Shown one piece after another: positions 25,230 through 33,755 of a stretch of 64,000 nucleotides of DNA; position 1 is the first letter of the stretch, and each line of letters starts with the position of its first letter. The translations under genes and the position numbers were made by a program. The notes under the pieces are model-generated. The model was not told the DNA's origin. It saw only the letters and a program-made list of their open reading frames with translations, and did no database searches. This DNA is from Neobacillus sp. YX16 (GTDB lineage Bacteria > Bacillota > Bacilli > Bacillales > Cytobacillaceae). Location: assembly GCF_030123505.1 (NCBI RefSeq), contig NZ_CP126115.1, positions 2,680,001-2,744,000 of the forward strand, written 5' to 3'.

Positions 25230-26549
25230 TTAATAGCCCGCTAGCTTTTTCGCATAAAGCATATTGGTTTTTAAGATTTCATAGTATAGGTTCGGATAAC
25301 CGGCGACTAGTGCTATTTCATGTGAGGGATTGAAGTAATCAATTTCAGAAATCCAGATATCGCCTAATTCTCCGATTATTATATCTACAGCTGCATTAGC
25401 AAAATGTACCCCCATGCTCTCAATTTCTTTGACGGTGTCAATAGCAATGTGGGTTAATTCCTGATAGGTCAGGGAGGCATACAAATCACTTTGCTGCAAG
25501 AAATCTGATACCATCTCTTTTTGAAATTTAACCAAAGGCATTAATTTACCTTCATTCTCTCCAGATTGGTCTCCTCGGGTAAACAACCCCATAGCCATCC
25601 ACTGACCTGATTGATCTTTAACAGTAATGATTCGTATCGAGATTGTTCGATAGCCTGTTACATCAATCGATTCCTGAATCAAATATTCTCCATCTTTAAA
25701 ATATTGTTTAAAAATGGAAAAGGCTTGATCCCGATTATTAAATTTGAAAGTCTTCGTTTCCAAGGTTCTCAAATTAGATATAACGAGAGAATTCGAGTTT
25801 TTCAAATAAACTCTTATTGCCGAGCGATTTGCGTTGTTAAGTGGTTTAACTGTTAAATTAGGGAATTTCTTTAAAAAGTAGTACAGATCTTGAGGAGAAC
25901 CATAAAGAATGGTATCGGGCAGGTAACATTTAACACCAATTGAACTTGCTAATTTCTTGTGAATATTAAATCTAGTGAGAAAGAAATCATTAAAAACGAC
26001 ATCGCCAAGGACAGATTTGAAATGTTGAATCCATGCAGAGCTTACAGAAGATGTCATCACAAAAATAGAGGCAGGATATGGGTAGGTACCTTCTTCCCAT
26101 TGTTTTGTCCGAGGATTATATAGATATCCTTTCACTGTATGATTGATTTTATCAACATGGTCAAGAGAAAAGACAAGAATTGCCCCTTTAATCTCATGAT
26201 AAAGGAAGACATAATCTCGTAGTTGTTCAAGATATTTCTTGATTGAGCTTTGATAATAACCAGCAAGTAAACCTATAAAGGGTCCTATTTGTATTTCATT
26301 GCCATTTTGTTTGATTTCAAGGCTGCAATGCTGAGGTATGTTCAGCATGTCCAAAATATCTTCAGACAGGCTTGCCCCATTCAAGGGCAGTTTATCAGAA
26401 ATATCTACAATTGATTGATAGGTTTTTCCTCCGAATCTGATCTTTCTAGCTGTAATTTGAGTAATTCCCATTGATTCTGCTAATTTGGGATGAAGAGTCA
26501 ATATCCCACTGTTAGTGGTGTTTTTTGATATCAGAATAACATTATCCAT
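25230..26549 (-). CDS. YheC/YheD-family endospore coat-associated ATP-grasp protein
   Basis: 439 aa from the ATG at 26549 (MDNVILISKN), with GGGAGGA upstream; an in-frame start 15 nt earlier overlaps it. The N-terminal half contains IGPFIGLLAGYY, typical of YheC/D proteins. The C-terminal half is ATP-grasp-like: LTVKPLNNANRSAIRVYL, YLIQESIDV, and WISEIDYFNPSHE at the metal site. In B. subtilis YheC and YheD are associated with the spore coat. Their reaction is unknown. Confidence 0.85.
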   Translation of the reverse strand: MDNVILISKNTTNSGILTLHPKLAESMGITQITARKIRFGGKTYQSIVDISDKLPLNGASLSEDILDMLNIPQHCSLEIKQNGNEIQIGPFIGLLAGYYQSSIKKYLEQLRDYVFLYHEIKGAILVFSLDHVDKINHTVKGYLYNPRTKQWEEGTYPYPASIFVMTSSVSSAWIQHFKSVLGDVVFNDFFLTRFNIHKKLASSIGVKCYLPDTILYGSPQDLYYFLKKFPNLTVKPLNNANRSAIRVYLKNSNSLVISNLRTLETKTFKFNNRDQAFSIFKQYFKDGEYLIQESIDVTGYRTISIRIITVKDQSGQWMAMGLFTRGDQSGENEGKLMPLVKFQKEMVSDFLQQSDLYASLTYQELTHIAIDTVKEIESMGVHFANAAVDIIIGELGDIWISEIDYFNPSHEIALVAGYPNLYYEILKTNMLYAKKLAGY

Positions 26550-26682
26550 TTTTATTCCTCCCAACCATAAATACTGGATACGTTATTATATGTACCAATA
26601 ATCAGTTTGTCTTTAAAATGGGAGCGATTCTAACAATTTGGACAAGTGTACCATTGTTATACCGGTATAAGGAGGGGTGCGA

Positions 26683-26811
26683 TTATTTCTCTTTTTCATC
26701 ACTCTTTTTATCTTCTTCTTGTTCTTTAGGTGCACCATATATTTGATTGATTTCGTTAGCCAATTCATCTAGAAATTCATCTGTCAATAGCGGCTTTTTT
26801 CTTTTTGACAT
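26683..26811 (-). CDS. Small highly charged protein, 42 aa
   Basis: Reads MSKRKKPLLTDEFLDELAN and ends in a run of Glu, Lys and Asp. A basic start, a predicted amphipathic helix and an acidic/basic tail are visible. AAGGATTGGTGA lies upstream of the ATG. The amino-acid pattern suggests a real small gene, but I do not recognise a family. It lies between the YheC/D-like gene and the riboswitch. Confidence 0.5.
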   Translation of the reverse strand: MSKRKKPLLTDEFLDELANEINQIYGAPKEQEEDKKSDEKEK

Positions 26812-26849
26812 ATATTTCACCAATCCTTAATTTTTTTTGAAAATTTTAA

Positions 26850-26878
26850 TTTACATTTGATAAACACAGGAGTATGAT
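26850..26878 (+). promoter_or_regulatory. Sigma-A-type promoter for kimA
   Basis: TTTACA (26850-26855) and TATGAT (26873-26878) are 17 bp apart, just upstream of the riboswitch. Confidence 0.6.
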
Positions 26879-26895
26879 AATCACAGTTTCATATT

Positions 26896-27100
26896 TCTAA
26901 ATCGCTGAGACCAATTGGTGCGGGGGAACCATTCATATGGATAGTATATCCAAGGGGTGAATCCTTTAAAAGGTAGGGCTACTCAATGGCCCGAATCCGA
27001 CAGCTAACCTCGTAAGCGTTAATGAGAAGGAAGGTGGAGCTTGTTGACAGAGAATATATGTCTACAGGTCTATTTACTTTGACTTGTAGGCATTTTTTTT
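26896..27100 (+). ncRNA. ydaO-type cyclic-di-AMP riboswitch with terminator
   Basis: The aptamer (26896 to about 27030) has the hallmark segments AAATCGCTGAGACC, GCGGGGGAACCA, GGGGTGAATCC, GGCCCGAATCCGACAGCTAA and CCTCGTAAGCG. A terminator hairpin follows: CTACAGGTC (27062-27070) with GACTTGTAG (27081-27089), then eight T. Known ydaO riboswitches turn expression off when c-di-AMP is bound. The gene behind it encodes the potassium importer KimA, formerly YdaO, the element's namesake. Confidence 0.93.
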
Positions 27101-27172
27101 GTGCGTTTTTTGGCAAGTTAGAAAGGTAATAAAAAGTTATTTACAATTTATAGTTACTCGGGAGTGGAAAAA

Positions 27173-28999
27173 GTGGTTTCTTCAGTCAAAAGATTTTTAA
27201 TTGGCAGACCTTTAAAGTCAACAGAATTAGGGGAGCAAAAGCTCAATAAAACAAAAGCGTTGGCAATTCTTTCCTCTGATGCTTTATCATCGGTTGCGTA
27301 TGGACCGGAACAAATCCTGATTGTGTTGGTTACTATAAGTGCGGCTGCCTTTTGGTATTCCATTCCAATCGCAATCGGGGTTTTAATCTTATTATTGGCG
27401 TTAATTTTATCCTATCGACAAATTATTTTTGCCTACCCTCATGGCGGAGGAGCATATGTAGTATCAAAGGAAAATTTGGGTGTGAATTATGGGCTGATAT
27501 CGGGAGGTTCACTACTTGTTGACTATATTTTAACGGTAGCAGTTAGTGTTTCAGCTGGAACGGATGCCATAACATCAGCCTTACCAGCATTACACGACCA
27601 TAATGTGGGCATAGCGATTGTTTTTGTGTTATTTATTACAACATTAAACTTAAGAGGTGTAACAGAGTCTGCTTCTATTTTAGCATATCCTGTATATTTA
27701 TTCGTCCTCGCTTTATTCATTTTGATTGGTGTAGGTATATATAATATCGTAACCGGTCAGGTTCCAGCGGAATTGCATACGCCTGTTGGTACACCTATTG
27801 CTGGGATTTCTTTATTTCTTCTTTTAAGGGCTTTCGCTTCAGGAAGTTCAGCACTTACAGGAGTTGAGGCGATTTCGAATGCAATTCCGAACTTTAAAGA
27901 TCCAGCCCCAAATAACGCTGCAAAAACATTAGCAGCAATGGGAGGATTACTTGCTGTATTATTTTCGGGAATTGTATTTTTAGCTTATTATTATGGAATT
28001 AGGCCAAATGAAACGGTTACAGTAGTCTCACAAATTGCAGAGCAAACATTTGGGCGGAATTTTATGTATTTCTTTATTCAAGGGACTACGGCTTTGATTT
28101 TAATTCTTGCCGCCAACACAGGGTATACAGCTTTTCCTTTGCTGGCAGTAAATTTAGCAAACGATAAATTTATCCCAAGAATGTTTAAGATAAGAGGAGA
28201 CCGGTTAGGATATTCAAATGGGATTATTGTCCTAGGCTTAGCTTCCATCCTCTTAATTATATTTTTTAAAGGTCAAACAGAGCACTTAATTCCACTATAT
28301 GCGGTTGGAGTATTCATTCCTTTTACGTTGTCTCAGACGGGAATGATGTTAAAATGGCTTCGTGAAAAGCCAGAGGGCTGGAAGGCTAAGCTATTTATTA
28401 ATACCTTAGGTGCAGTGATTTGCTTTATTGTAACCATCATGTTCTTTTTAACTAAGTTCGCCCAGGTTTGGCCAGTATTGGTATTTTTACCAGTCATTGT
28501 TGTCGTCTTTTACCGAATTAGAAAGCATTACGAGGCCATGGGTGAACAACTTAGAATAAATACCAACGAACCTGCGATTCCAATCGAAGGGAACGTAATA
28601 ATTGTTCCTGTTGCAGGAATAACACAAGTGGTAGAAAACTCACTAAATTATGCAAAATCCCTTGGCGCGGATCAAGTACTTGCAGTCTATGTTTCCTTTG
28701 AACGTGACGATGAAAAGAAATTCGAAGAAAAATGGAATACATGGCAGCCGGAGATAAGACTTGTAACCCTTCACTCCCATTACAGGAGCATCATTCAGCC
28801 GTTGACTAAATTTGTTGATACCGTTCAGCATAAGGCCAGTGAAGCGAACTACAGGGTAACAGTCATCATTCCACAATTCATCCCTAAAAAAGGCTGGCAT
28901 AATATCCTGCACAATCAATCAAGCCTATTAATAAAAGCTTACCTTTTATATAAAAGAAACGTAATTATCACAACCGTTCCCTATCATCTTAAAAAATAA
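27173..28999 (+). CDS. kimA: High-affinity potassium importer KimA (YdaO), APC superfamily
   Basis: 608 aa from the GTG at 27173 (MVSSVKRFLIGRPLKS), which matches the start of B. subtilis KimA and lies 8 nt after CGGGAG; a GTG at 27164 overlaps that site. About 12 membrane helices (with SSDALSSVAYGPEQI, PHGGGAYVVSKENLG, GSSALTGVEAISNAIP) are followed by a soluble C-terminal domain from about residue 450. In B. subtilis KimA imports K+ and is repressed by c-di-AMP through the riboswitch. It is monocistronic. Confidence 0.95.
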   Translation: MVSSVKRFLIGRPLKSTELGEQKLNKTKALAILSSDALSSVAYGPEQILIVLVTISAAAFWYSIPIAIGVLILLLALILSYRQIIFAYPHGGGAYVVSKENLGVNYGLISGGSLLVDYILTVAVSVSAGTDAITSALPALHDHNVGIAIVFVLFITTLNLRGVTESASILAYPVYLFVLALFILIGVGIYNIVTGQVPAELHTPVGTPIAGISLFLLLRAFASGSSALTGVEAISNAIPNFKDPAPNNAAKTLAAMGGLLAVLFSGIVFLAYYYGIRPNETVTVVSQIAEQTFGRNFMYFFIQGTTALILILAANTGYTAFPLLAVNLANDKFIPRMFKIRGDRLGYSNGIIVLGLASILLIIFFKGQTEHLIPLYAVGVFIPFTLSQTGMMLKWLREKPEGWKAKLFINTLGAVICFIVTIMFFLTKFAQVWPVLVFLPVIVVVFYRIRKHYEAMGEQLRINTNEPAIPIEGNVIIVPVAGITQVVENSLNYAKSLGADQVLAVYVSFERDDEKKFEEKWNTWQPEIRLVTLHSHYRSIIQPLTKFVDTVQHKASEANYRVTVIIPQFIPKKGWHNILHNQSSLLIKAYLLYKRNVIITTVPYHLKK

Positions 29000-29003
29000 A
29001 TAA

Positions 29004-29036
29004 AAGAGCAGCTTCCATTTGGGAGCTGCTCAATTT
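29004..29036. terminator. Terminator after kimA
   Basis: GAGCAGCTTCC and GGGAGCTGCTC pair around ATTT, followed by AATTTTGG. It lies between kimA and the convergent cysteine-rich gene. Confidence 0.8.
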
Positions 29037-29467
29037 TGGTTGTTTTCAGAAATACAGAAGATACATCCTGGTACTTCAAAGGTGCGCCCATTAGCAGTTA
29101 AACGGATAGAGCAGATGGCATTACCAATAATGGTTTCATGGAGGAAATGTATGTTGGATAGAATGGCGTTGTCATTAAAGTTTACTCCAGAGGCTTCCCC
29201 TTTGGAAGTCAGAATCATTCCGATACCTCCGCCCGATACTGGTTCACATGTTGGTAAACTTGATAACATGGATTTAAAAACAAAGCTATTGTTTTGATCT
29301 TGATGGTCACCATAAAGAATGGAGATAAAACTGTTTTTGACTGAACAATTAATATCACATATTCGTGCAGATACCGTAATCATGCCGCTGGAGGGAAAAC
29401 GATTAATTAAGGTTTCAACTGGTACGGCAGTTGCGGATAATGTTGCACGACAATCACAACTTTCCAT
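29030..29467 (-). CDS. Cysteine-containing protein of unknown function
   Basis: 145 aa from the ATG at 29467 (MESCDCRATLSATAVP), with GAGGTG 4 nt upstream. Eight cysteines are visible: CDC at the N-terminus, ICDINC, PTC, ICSI, and CIFC near the C-terminus. The middle is rich in beta-forming residues with a GGGIGM turn. I do not recognise the family. Cys clusters at both ends recall crosslinked spore-surface proteins, but no further evidence supports this. The stop overlaps the kimA terminator. Confidence 0.55.
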   Translation of the reverse strand: MESCDCRATLSATAVPVETLINRFPSSGMITVSARICDINCSVKNSFISILYGDHQDQNNSFVFKSMLSSLPTCEPVSGGGIGMILTSKGEASGVNFNDNAILSNIHFLHETIIGNAICSIRLTANGRTFEVPGCIFCISENNQN

Positions 29468-29610
29468 AAAACACCTCACATTAATATTTAATAATTATAT
29501 ATATGAAAAAGCTTGTCTTTTGGATTGGACAAGGGGAAAATAAAAGAAATTTGATAAGTTGAGATAAAGTACCTTAATATGAGAAAATAGGGGCTAGAGG
29601 TGATGAATAA

Positions 29611-30432
29611 ATGAGCAATTTGAAGGTTAAATTTGACTTACATACACATCATGACCGGTGCGGGCATGCCAGGGGAGGCATTCGTGAATATATTGAAGCC
29701 GGTATAGAAAGTGGATTGAATATCATCGGGATATCAGATCATACACCATATTTCTCAAGCGAAGAAGATCATCCTTTTCCACATATAACAATGGCAACCA
29801 GTCAATTTCCCGAATATGTAGAAGAAGTCTTAAAGTTAAAACAAGAGTACTCTGGTAAAATTGATGTCCTTTTAGGAATTGAGGCAGATTTCTTTCCTGA
29901 GCAGGTAGAAAACTATCGACCGTATTTTGACCGTTATCCATTTGATTATATAATTGGATCTGTACATCAAGTGGATGGAGTTAGCATTTTTAATAAGAAT
30001 CGCTGGGAGGGCCTGAGCTCCAAAGAACAAATACGAACGAAAGAAAACTATTATTCTTTAATTGAACAATCTGCTCGCAGTGGTATGTTTCAGATTCTGG
30101 GTCATATTGATGCAATGAAGGGCTACTATCCAGACTTTTCAAACATTCAAACTGCGGCAGTTGAGCATACCTTAAAGGTCATTGCAGAATGTGATATCGC
30201 TATCGAAATCAACACCTCTGGAAAAACGAAATACGTTGGAGGGTGGTATCCAGCTGACGACATTTTAGAGATGGCACTCCATCACGGAGTAAAAGTCACC
30301 TTCGGTTCAGACGCCCACGACCCACACCGAGTCGGGGACGAAGTCGAACAAGTTCGTACCCGACTCAAAGAAATAGGCTTCAAAGAATGGGTCTACTTTA
30401 AAGCAAAAAAGAGATATGCAGTCAATATATGA
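29611..30432 (+). CDS. hisJ: PHP-domain histidinol-phosphatase (HisJ family)
   Basis: 273 aa. PHP metal-binding motifs: FDLHTHHDRCGHARG at the N-terminus, IIGISDHTPY, VLLGIEADFF, YIIGSVHQVDG, LGHIDAMKGYYP and VTFGSDAHDPHRVGDEV. HisJ-type enzymes (B. subtilis YtvP) dephosphorylate histidinol phosphate in histidine synthesis. It is far from other his genes, as is usual in Bacillus. The gene ends in a C-rich stretch next to a repeat copy. Confidence 0.88.
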   Translation: MSNLKVKFDLHTHHDRCGHARGGIREYIEAGIESGLNIIGISDHTPYFSSEEDHPFPHITMATSQFPEYVEEVLKLKQEYSGKIDVLLGIEADFFPEQVENYRPYFDRYPFDYIIGSVHQVDGVSIFNKNRWEGLSSKEQIRTKENYYSLIEQSARSGMFQILGHIDAMKGYYPDFSNIQTAAVEHTLKVIAECDIAIEINTSGKTKYVGGWYPADDILEMALHHGVKVTFGSDAHDPHRVGDEVEQVRTRLKEIGFKEWVYFKAKKRYAVNI

Positions 30433-30447
30433 ATAGGTGTATAAATG

Positions 30448-30499
30448 GTGACAGGCACCAAAAAAAAATGTAATGGCGAAGACTCCATTACATTTTTTC
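30448..30499. repeat. Dispersed GGTGACAGGCACC element, copy 4, fused to a terminator
   Basis: GGTGACAGGCACC at 30448-30460 is followed by A8 and the hairpin ATGTAATGG-CGAAGACT-CCATTACAT with a T6 run (30463-30499). The hairpin can terminate hisJ and also the opposite small gene, whose stop it overlaps. Confidence 0.8.
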
Positions 30500-30685
30500 T
30501 TGTTTGCGTTTTTGTTTTCGGATTTTGGGTATTGTTCTAATCAGGTAAATCCCACCGATGAGTGCTAGTAGATTCAATGAATCTCCAAGGTTAATGGTTA
30601 AGCTGAAATTGTTGTTGACCCGTACGGTATTCTTATTTTGGTTGGTACTCGGAAGAGACTTTGATTCCTGGTTTTCTTTTGACAA
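30488..30685 (-). CDS. Small single-helix membrane protein
   Basis: 65 aa from a TTG at 30685 (MSKENQESKSLPSTNQNKN); an upstream ATG overlaps the GGAGGTGG ribosome-binding site. A polar Asn/Ser-rich N-terminal half is followed by one hydrophobic helix (LNLLALIGGIYLIRTI) and a basic tail. No family is recognised. Confidence 0.5.
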   Translation of the reverse strand: MSKENQESKSLPSTNQNKNTVRVNNNFSLTINLGDSLNLLALIGGIYLIRTIPKIRKQKRKQEKM

Positions 30686-30757
30686 GTGAACCACCTCCAT
30701 ATGAATAGTATATCTAGTATTTCATACAGAAAATGCCAATTTACTAGAAAAAAATTA

Positions 30758-31972
30758 CTAGTTCTTTACTAACAATACTTTCGTATATTTCCTAGTTCTT
30801 GAAAACATAAGTAGAAATACAAAGGCACTGCCTATCCTCATAATGGAATTTAACTCCATTGATGCTTGTATGCCTAGACCTTCTAATAGCAAAATACCAA
30901 TCTGAGGAGCTATAAAGGCAATAAATGATAGGAGTACATTATAAGTTGTGATACAATACGTTCTCGTTTCGGCAGGGGATTGCTCTAACAAAAGGTTGAA
31001 CAATAAGAGCACAACCCCGGAAATAAAAAATCCTGATATTGCTTGGACACAAGTTAAATAGAAAAGGTTGGTAGACAGAATCGTTAAAAAGGGAACAAGT
31101 GCCATCCCAAGTGCAGCCCATACCAGCATGAGGGTATTGGATTTTTCCTCCGCCCATTTCTTCCACAATGGGAAAGTGAAGATTTGAACCAATTGACATG
31201 CCACCGAAAAGATACTAATCCAAAGGATGGTCGCTTCTGCGATTCTAACATGATAAATATTGAATATTCCCCATGACATCTGCCAGGTGAAATTAAAGCA
31301 AAGTGCTGCAATTAAGAACCATCTGTAACCATGGTCTTTAAAAATAGACCAATCCATCGACGATTTTTTAGTACTAGTTACGGGTTGAACTGTTTCTTTA
31401 TGTTTCATTAAGCAAAACACTTCGAGTAAGCCAAAAAGTAAGGCTGCGAAAAATAACCACTGGTACGCGGTTGCATTACTGGTTTGGTTTTTCATGATAA
31501 TCCCGATAATAAGTGTGGAAATCATTCCGGCAATCGTTAATAGCCGGTTACGATCACTAAAAAAAGTACCCCTTCGTTCGTCTTTAATCATACCGCTAAT
31601 TAATGTTTGCCAGCCTATGTTAGATATTGTGGCGGGTACATTCATAAGTGCGATAATGATTAAGAATGCCCATGCTTGATAAGGTGAGGAGATATAAACA
31701 ACTCCGATGAGCAGCAAAAAAAATAGGCGAGCCCATAAAACTGCCATGCCTACTGTTTTTTTCTGGGTCTCCAAACGATTTAACAGAATGGCAGCAGGAA
31801 TTGTCATCAAGAGTGCAATTAACGGGGGTAGTGAACTTATCAATCCAACCTGGTAATTGGTCGCTCCAAGAATGGATATAGCAAAGATGGGATAAAAGTT
31901 TCCTGCTAGGTTGATAGCAATGGTAGAAACCATGCCGTGATAAATACTAATCTTTTCATTATGTGTGCGCAC
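30758..31972 (-). CDS. MFS transporter
   Basis: 404 aa with about 12 hydrophobic segments. The N-terminal half shows NLAGNFYPIFAISILGA and the intracellular loop motif ERRGTFFSDRNRL. Charged loops between helices are consistent with a drug- or metabolite-efflux carrier; the substrate is unknown. The start is at 31972, with a divergent MATE gene upstream. Confidence 0.8.
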   Translation of the reverse strand: MRTHNEKISIYHGMVSTIAINLAGNFYPIFAISILGATNYQVGLISSLPPLIALLMTIPAAILLNRLETQKKTVGMAVLWARLFFLLLIGVVYISSPYQAWAFLIIIALMNVPATISNIGWQTLISGMIKDERRGTFFSDRNRLLTIAGMISTLIIGIIMKNQTSNATAYQWLFFAALLFGLLEVFCLMKHKETVQPVTSTKKSSMDWSIFKDHGYRWFLIAALCFNFTWQMSWGIFNIYHVRIAEATILWISIFSVACQLVQIFTFPLWKKWAEEKSNTLMLVWAALGMALVPFLTILSTNLFYLTCVQAISGFFISGVVLLLFNLLLEQSPAETRTYCITTYNVLLSFIAFIAPQIGILLLEGLGIQASMELNSIMRIGSAFVFLLMFSRTRKYTKVLLVKN

Positions 31973-32167
31973 AAATCTTCACCAGTTTTCTCTATTAAAT
32001 AATAACGATAATATTATACTACGGTATCCGAAATTTCTATATAAAACTTATGAATATTTATTGAAAAACATCAGTTTGGATCTTTTGAAATTCTTTATGA
32101 AAATATAGCCAAAATCGAGTATAATAAAACCTTGGCTTTTATATTTTTGTTTTTAGGAGTAATTTAT

Positions 32168-33538
32168 ATGAATCAGACTTTTACGTTGAAGGAAAAAACA
32201 AAACAAATTTTTGTTATGTTAATACCTATCTTAATCACACAGCTTGGAATGTTTTCAATGGTCTTCTTTAACACCATTATGTCGGGTAAATACAATTCCT
32301 CTGATCTAGCCGCTGTTGCGATTGGATCGTCAATCTGGAGCCCGGTATTTATGGGGATTAGTGGAATACTGCTAGCAGTTTCGCCGATTGCAGCTCAGCG
32401 ATTTGGGGAAAAGAAAAGCAGGGAAGTTGCTTCAGTTGTAAGACATGGTCTTTATCTGTCCTTTATGATCGCTATTATGGTGATTGTACTTGGAATTTTC
32501 TTTTTAAATCCAATATTGGATAAAATGAATCTACCTAGTGATGTACAAAAAACAGCTTTTGACTATCTTGTAGGGCTAAGCATTGGAATTCTTCCTCTAT
32601 TTATTTTTAACGTGCTTAGGTCCTTTATCTATTCATTAGGAAAAACACGAGTAGTCATGTACATCCTTCTCCTGTCTTTACCCATCAATTTCTTTCTGAA
32701 CTATGTGTTAATTTTTGGACATTGGGGATTTCCGGAACTTGGCGGCGCAGGTGCTGGTTTCGCTACCTCGATCACCTATTGGGTGATAACGGGAATGACG
32801 GTGTTCATTGTAAAAAAGCAGGATCCTTTCTCGAGTTTTTTCGTTTTCGAGAATCTGAAAGAATTCTCATGGGCGGAGTGTGAGGAAATATTAAAAATTG
32901 GTGTCCCTATGGGTCTTTCAACGTTTTTTGAAACGAGTATGTTTGCTGTAGTAACGATTCTTTTAAGTAAATTTAATGTTACGACAATAGCGGCCTATCA
33001 ATCCGCACTTAATATAGTTTCATTTCTCTATATGATTCCGATTAGCATTTCGATGGCCCAAACGGTTCTAGTGGGATATGAAGTGGGGTCAGGAAGATAC
33101 AAGGATGCCAAAAGCTACAGCTGGCTAGGAATCTATTTGGCTATTATCATTGCCCTTATTACCGGAGTTTTCGTTGTACTTTTCCGCTATCAAGTAGCAG
33201 GATTTTATTCAAATGAAGCAGAAGTTATCAATTTAACAGCACACTTTTTGATCTTTGCTTTGTTCTTCCAAATCAGCGATGCCATTCAAGTCACCGCACA
33301 GGCAGCTTTACGGGGTTATAAAGATGTGAATCTTGCTTTTATTATGACCTTAATCGCATACTGGTTAATTTGTCTCCCAATTGGATATGGATTGGCAAAC
33401 TTTACAAATCTAGGAGCAACCGGCTATTGGCTGGGACTTACAGTAGGTCTATTGGCTGCCGGAATCGCCTTATCATGGAGACTCATCTACATTCAAAAAC
33501 GAAAATTTATAGATACACATAAATTAAATGCCATATAA
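32168..33538 (+). CDS. MATE-family efflux transporter (NorM-like)
   Basis: 456 aa from the ATG at 32168 (MNQTFTLKEKTKQIF), with TTAGGAG 8 nt upstream; the frame extends further 5' without a site. It has 12 hydrophobic segments in two repeats; typical features are QLGMFSMVFFNTIMSG, the PIAAQRFGEKK loop and TAQAALRGYKDV. NorM-like MATE proteins export cationic drugs in exchange for Na+ or H+. It is monocistronic. Confidence 0.92.
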   Translation: MNQTFTLKEKTKQIFVMLIPILITQLGMFSMVFFNTIMSGKYNSSDLAAVAIGSSIWSPVFMGISGILLAVSPIAAQRFGEKKSREVASVVRHGLYLSFMIAIMVIVLGIFFLNPILDKMNLPSDVQKTAFDYLVGLSIGILPLFIFNVLRSFIYSLGKTRVVMYILLLSLPINFFLNYVLIFGHWGFPELGGAGAGFATSITYWVITGMTVFIVKKQDPFSSFFVFENLKEFSWAECEEILKIGVPMGLSTFFETSMFAVVTILLSKFNVTTIAAYQSALNIVSFLYMIPISISMAQTVLVGYEVGSGRYKDAKSYSWLGIYLAIIIALITGVFVVLFRYQVAGFYSNEAEVINLTAHFLIFALFFQISDAIQVTAQAALRGYKDVNLAFIMTLIAYWLICLPIGYGLANFTNLGATGYWLGLTVGLLAAGIALSWRLIYIQKRKFIDTHKLNAI

Positions 33539-33550
33539 TCAACATCGACT

Positions 33551-33596
33551 CATAAAAAGTACTCATCACCTTTAATGGTGATGAGTACTTTTTATG
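33551..33596. terminator. Long perfect palindrome, terminator of the MATE gene
   Basis: CATAAAAAGTACTCATCACC pairs with GGTGATGAGTACTTTTTATG around TTTAAT, giving a U-containing 3' arm. Confidence 0.8.
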
Positions 33597-33613
33597 AACC
33601 AACTGTTCTTCTG

Positions 33614-33651
33614 TGGTGGACAGTGTCCACGGGCGGTGACAGGCACAGAAA
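33614..33651. repeat. Dispersed GGTGACAGGCAC element, copy 5
   Basis: The palindrome GTGGACAGTGTCCAC is followed by GGGC and GGTGACAGGCACA (12 of 13 bases of the core), upstream of the amidase gene. Confidence 0.75.
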
Positions 33652-33755
33652 AAAGTACAATTTCTACCATAAAAGTCTATTTTTCTACAATAATATCGGA
33701 ACTTATATGGTATAATGTGATGCATTGTAAAAAATAGAAGGAAGGGTGCGGGATA

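Noticed and set aside
29019..29543. Two plus-strand open frames opposite the cysteine-containing gene
   Set aside because: Antisense to a gene with a clear ribosome-binding site and coherent protein; their translations are shadow-like.
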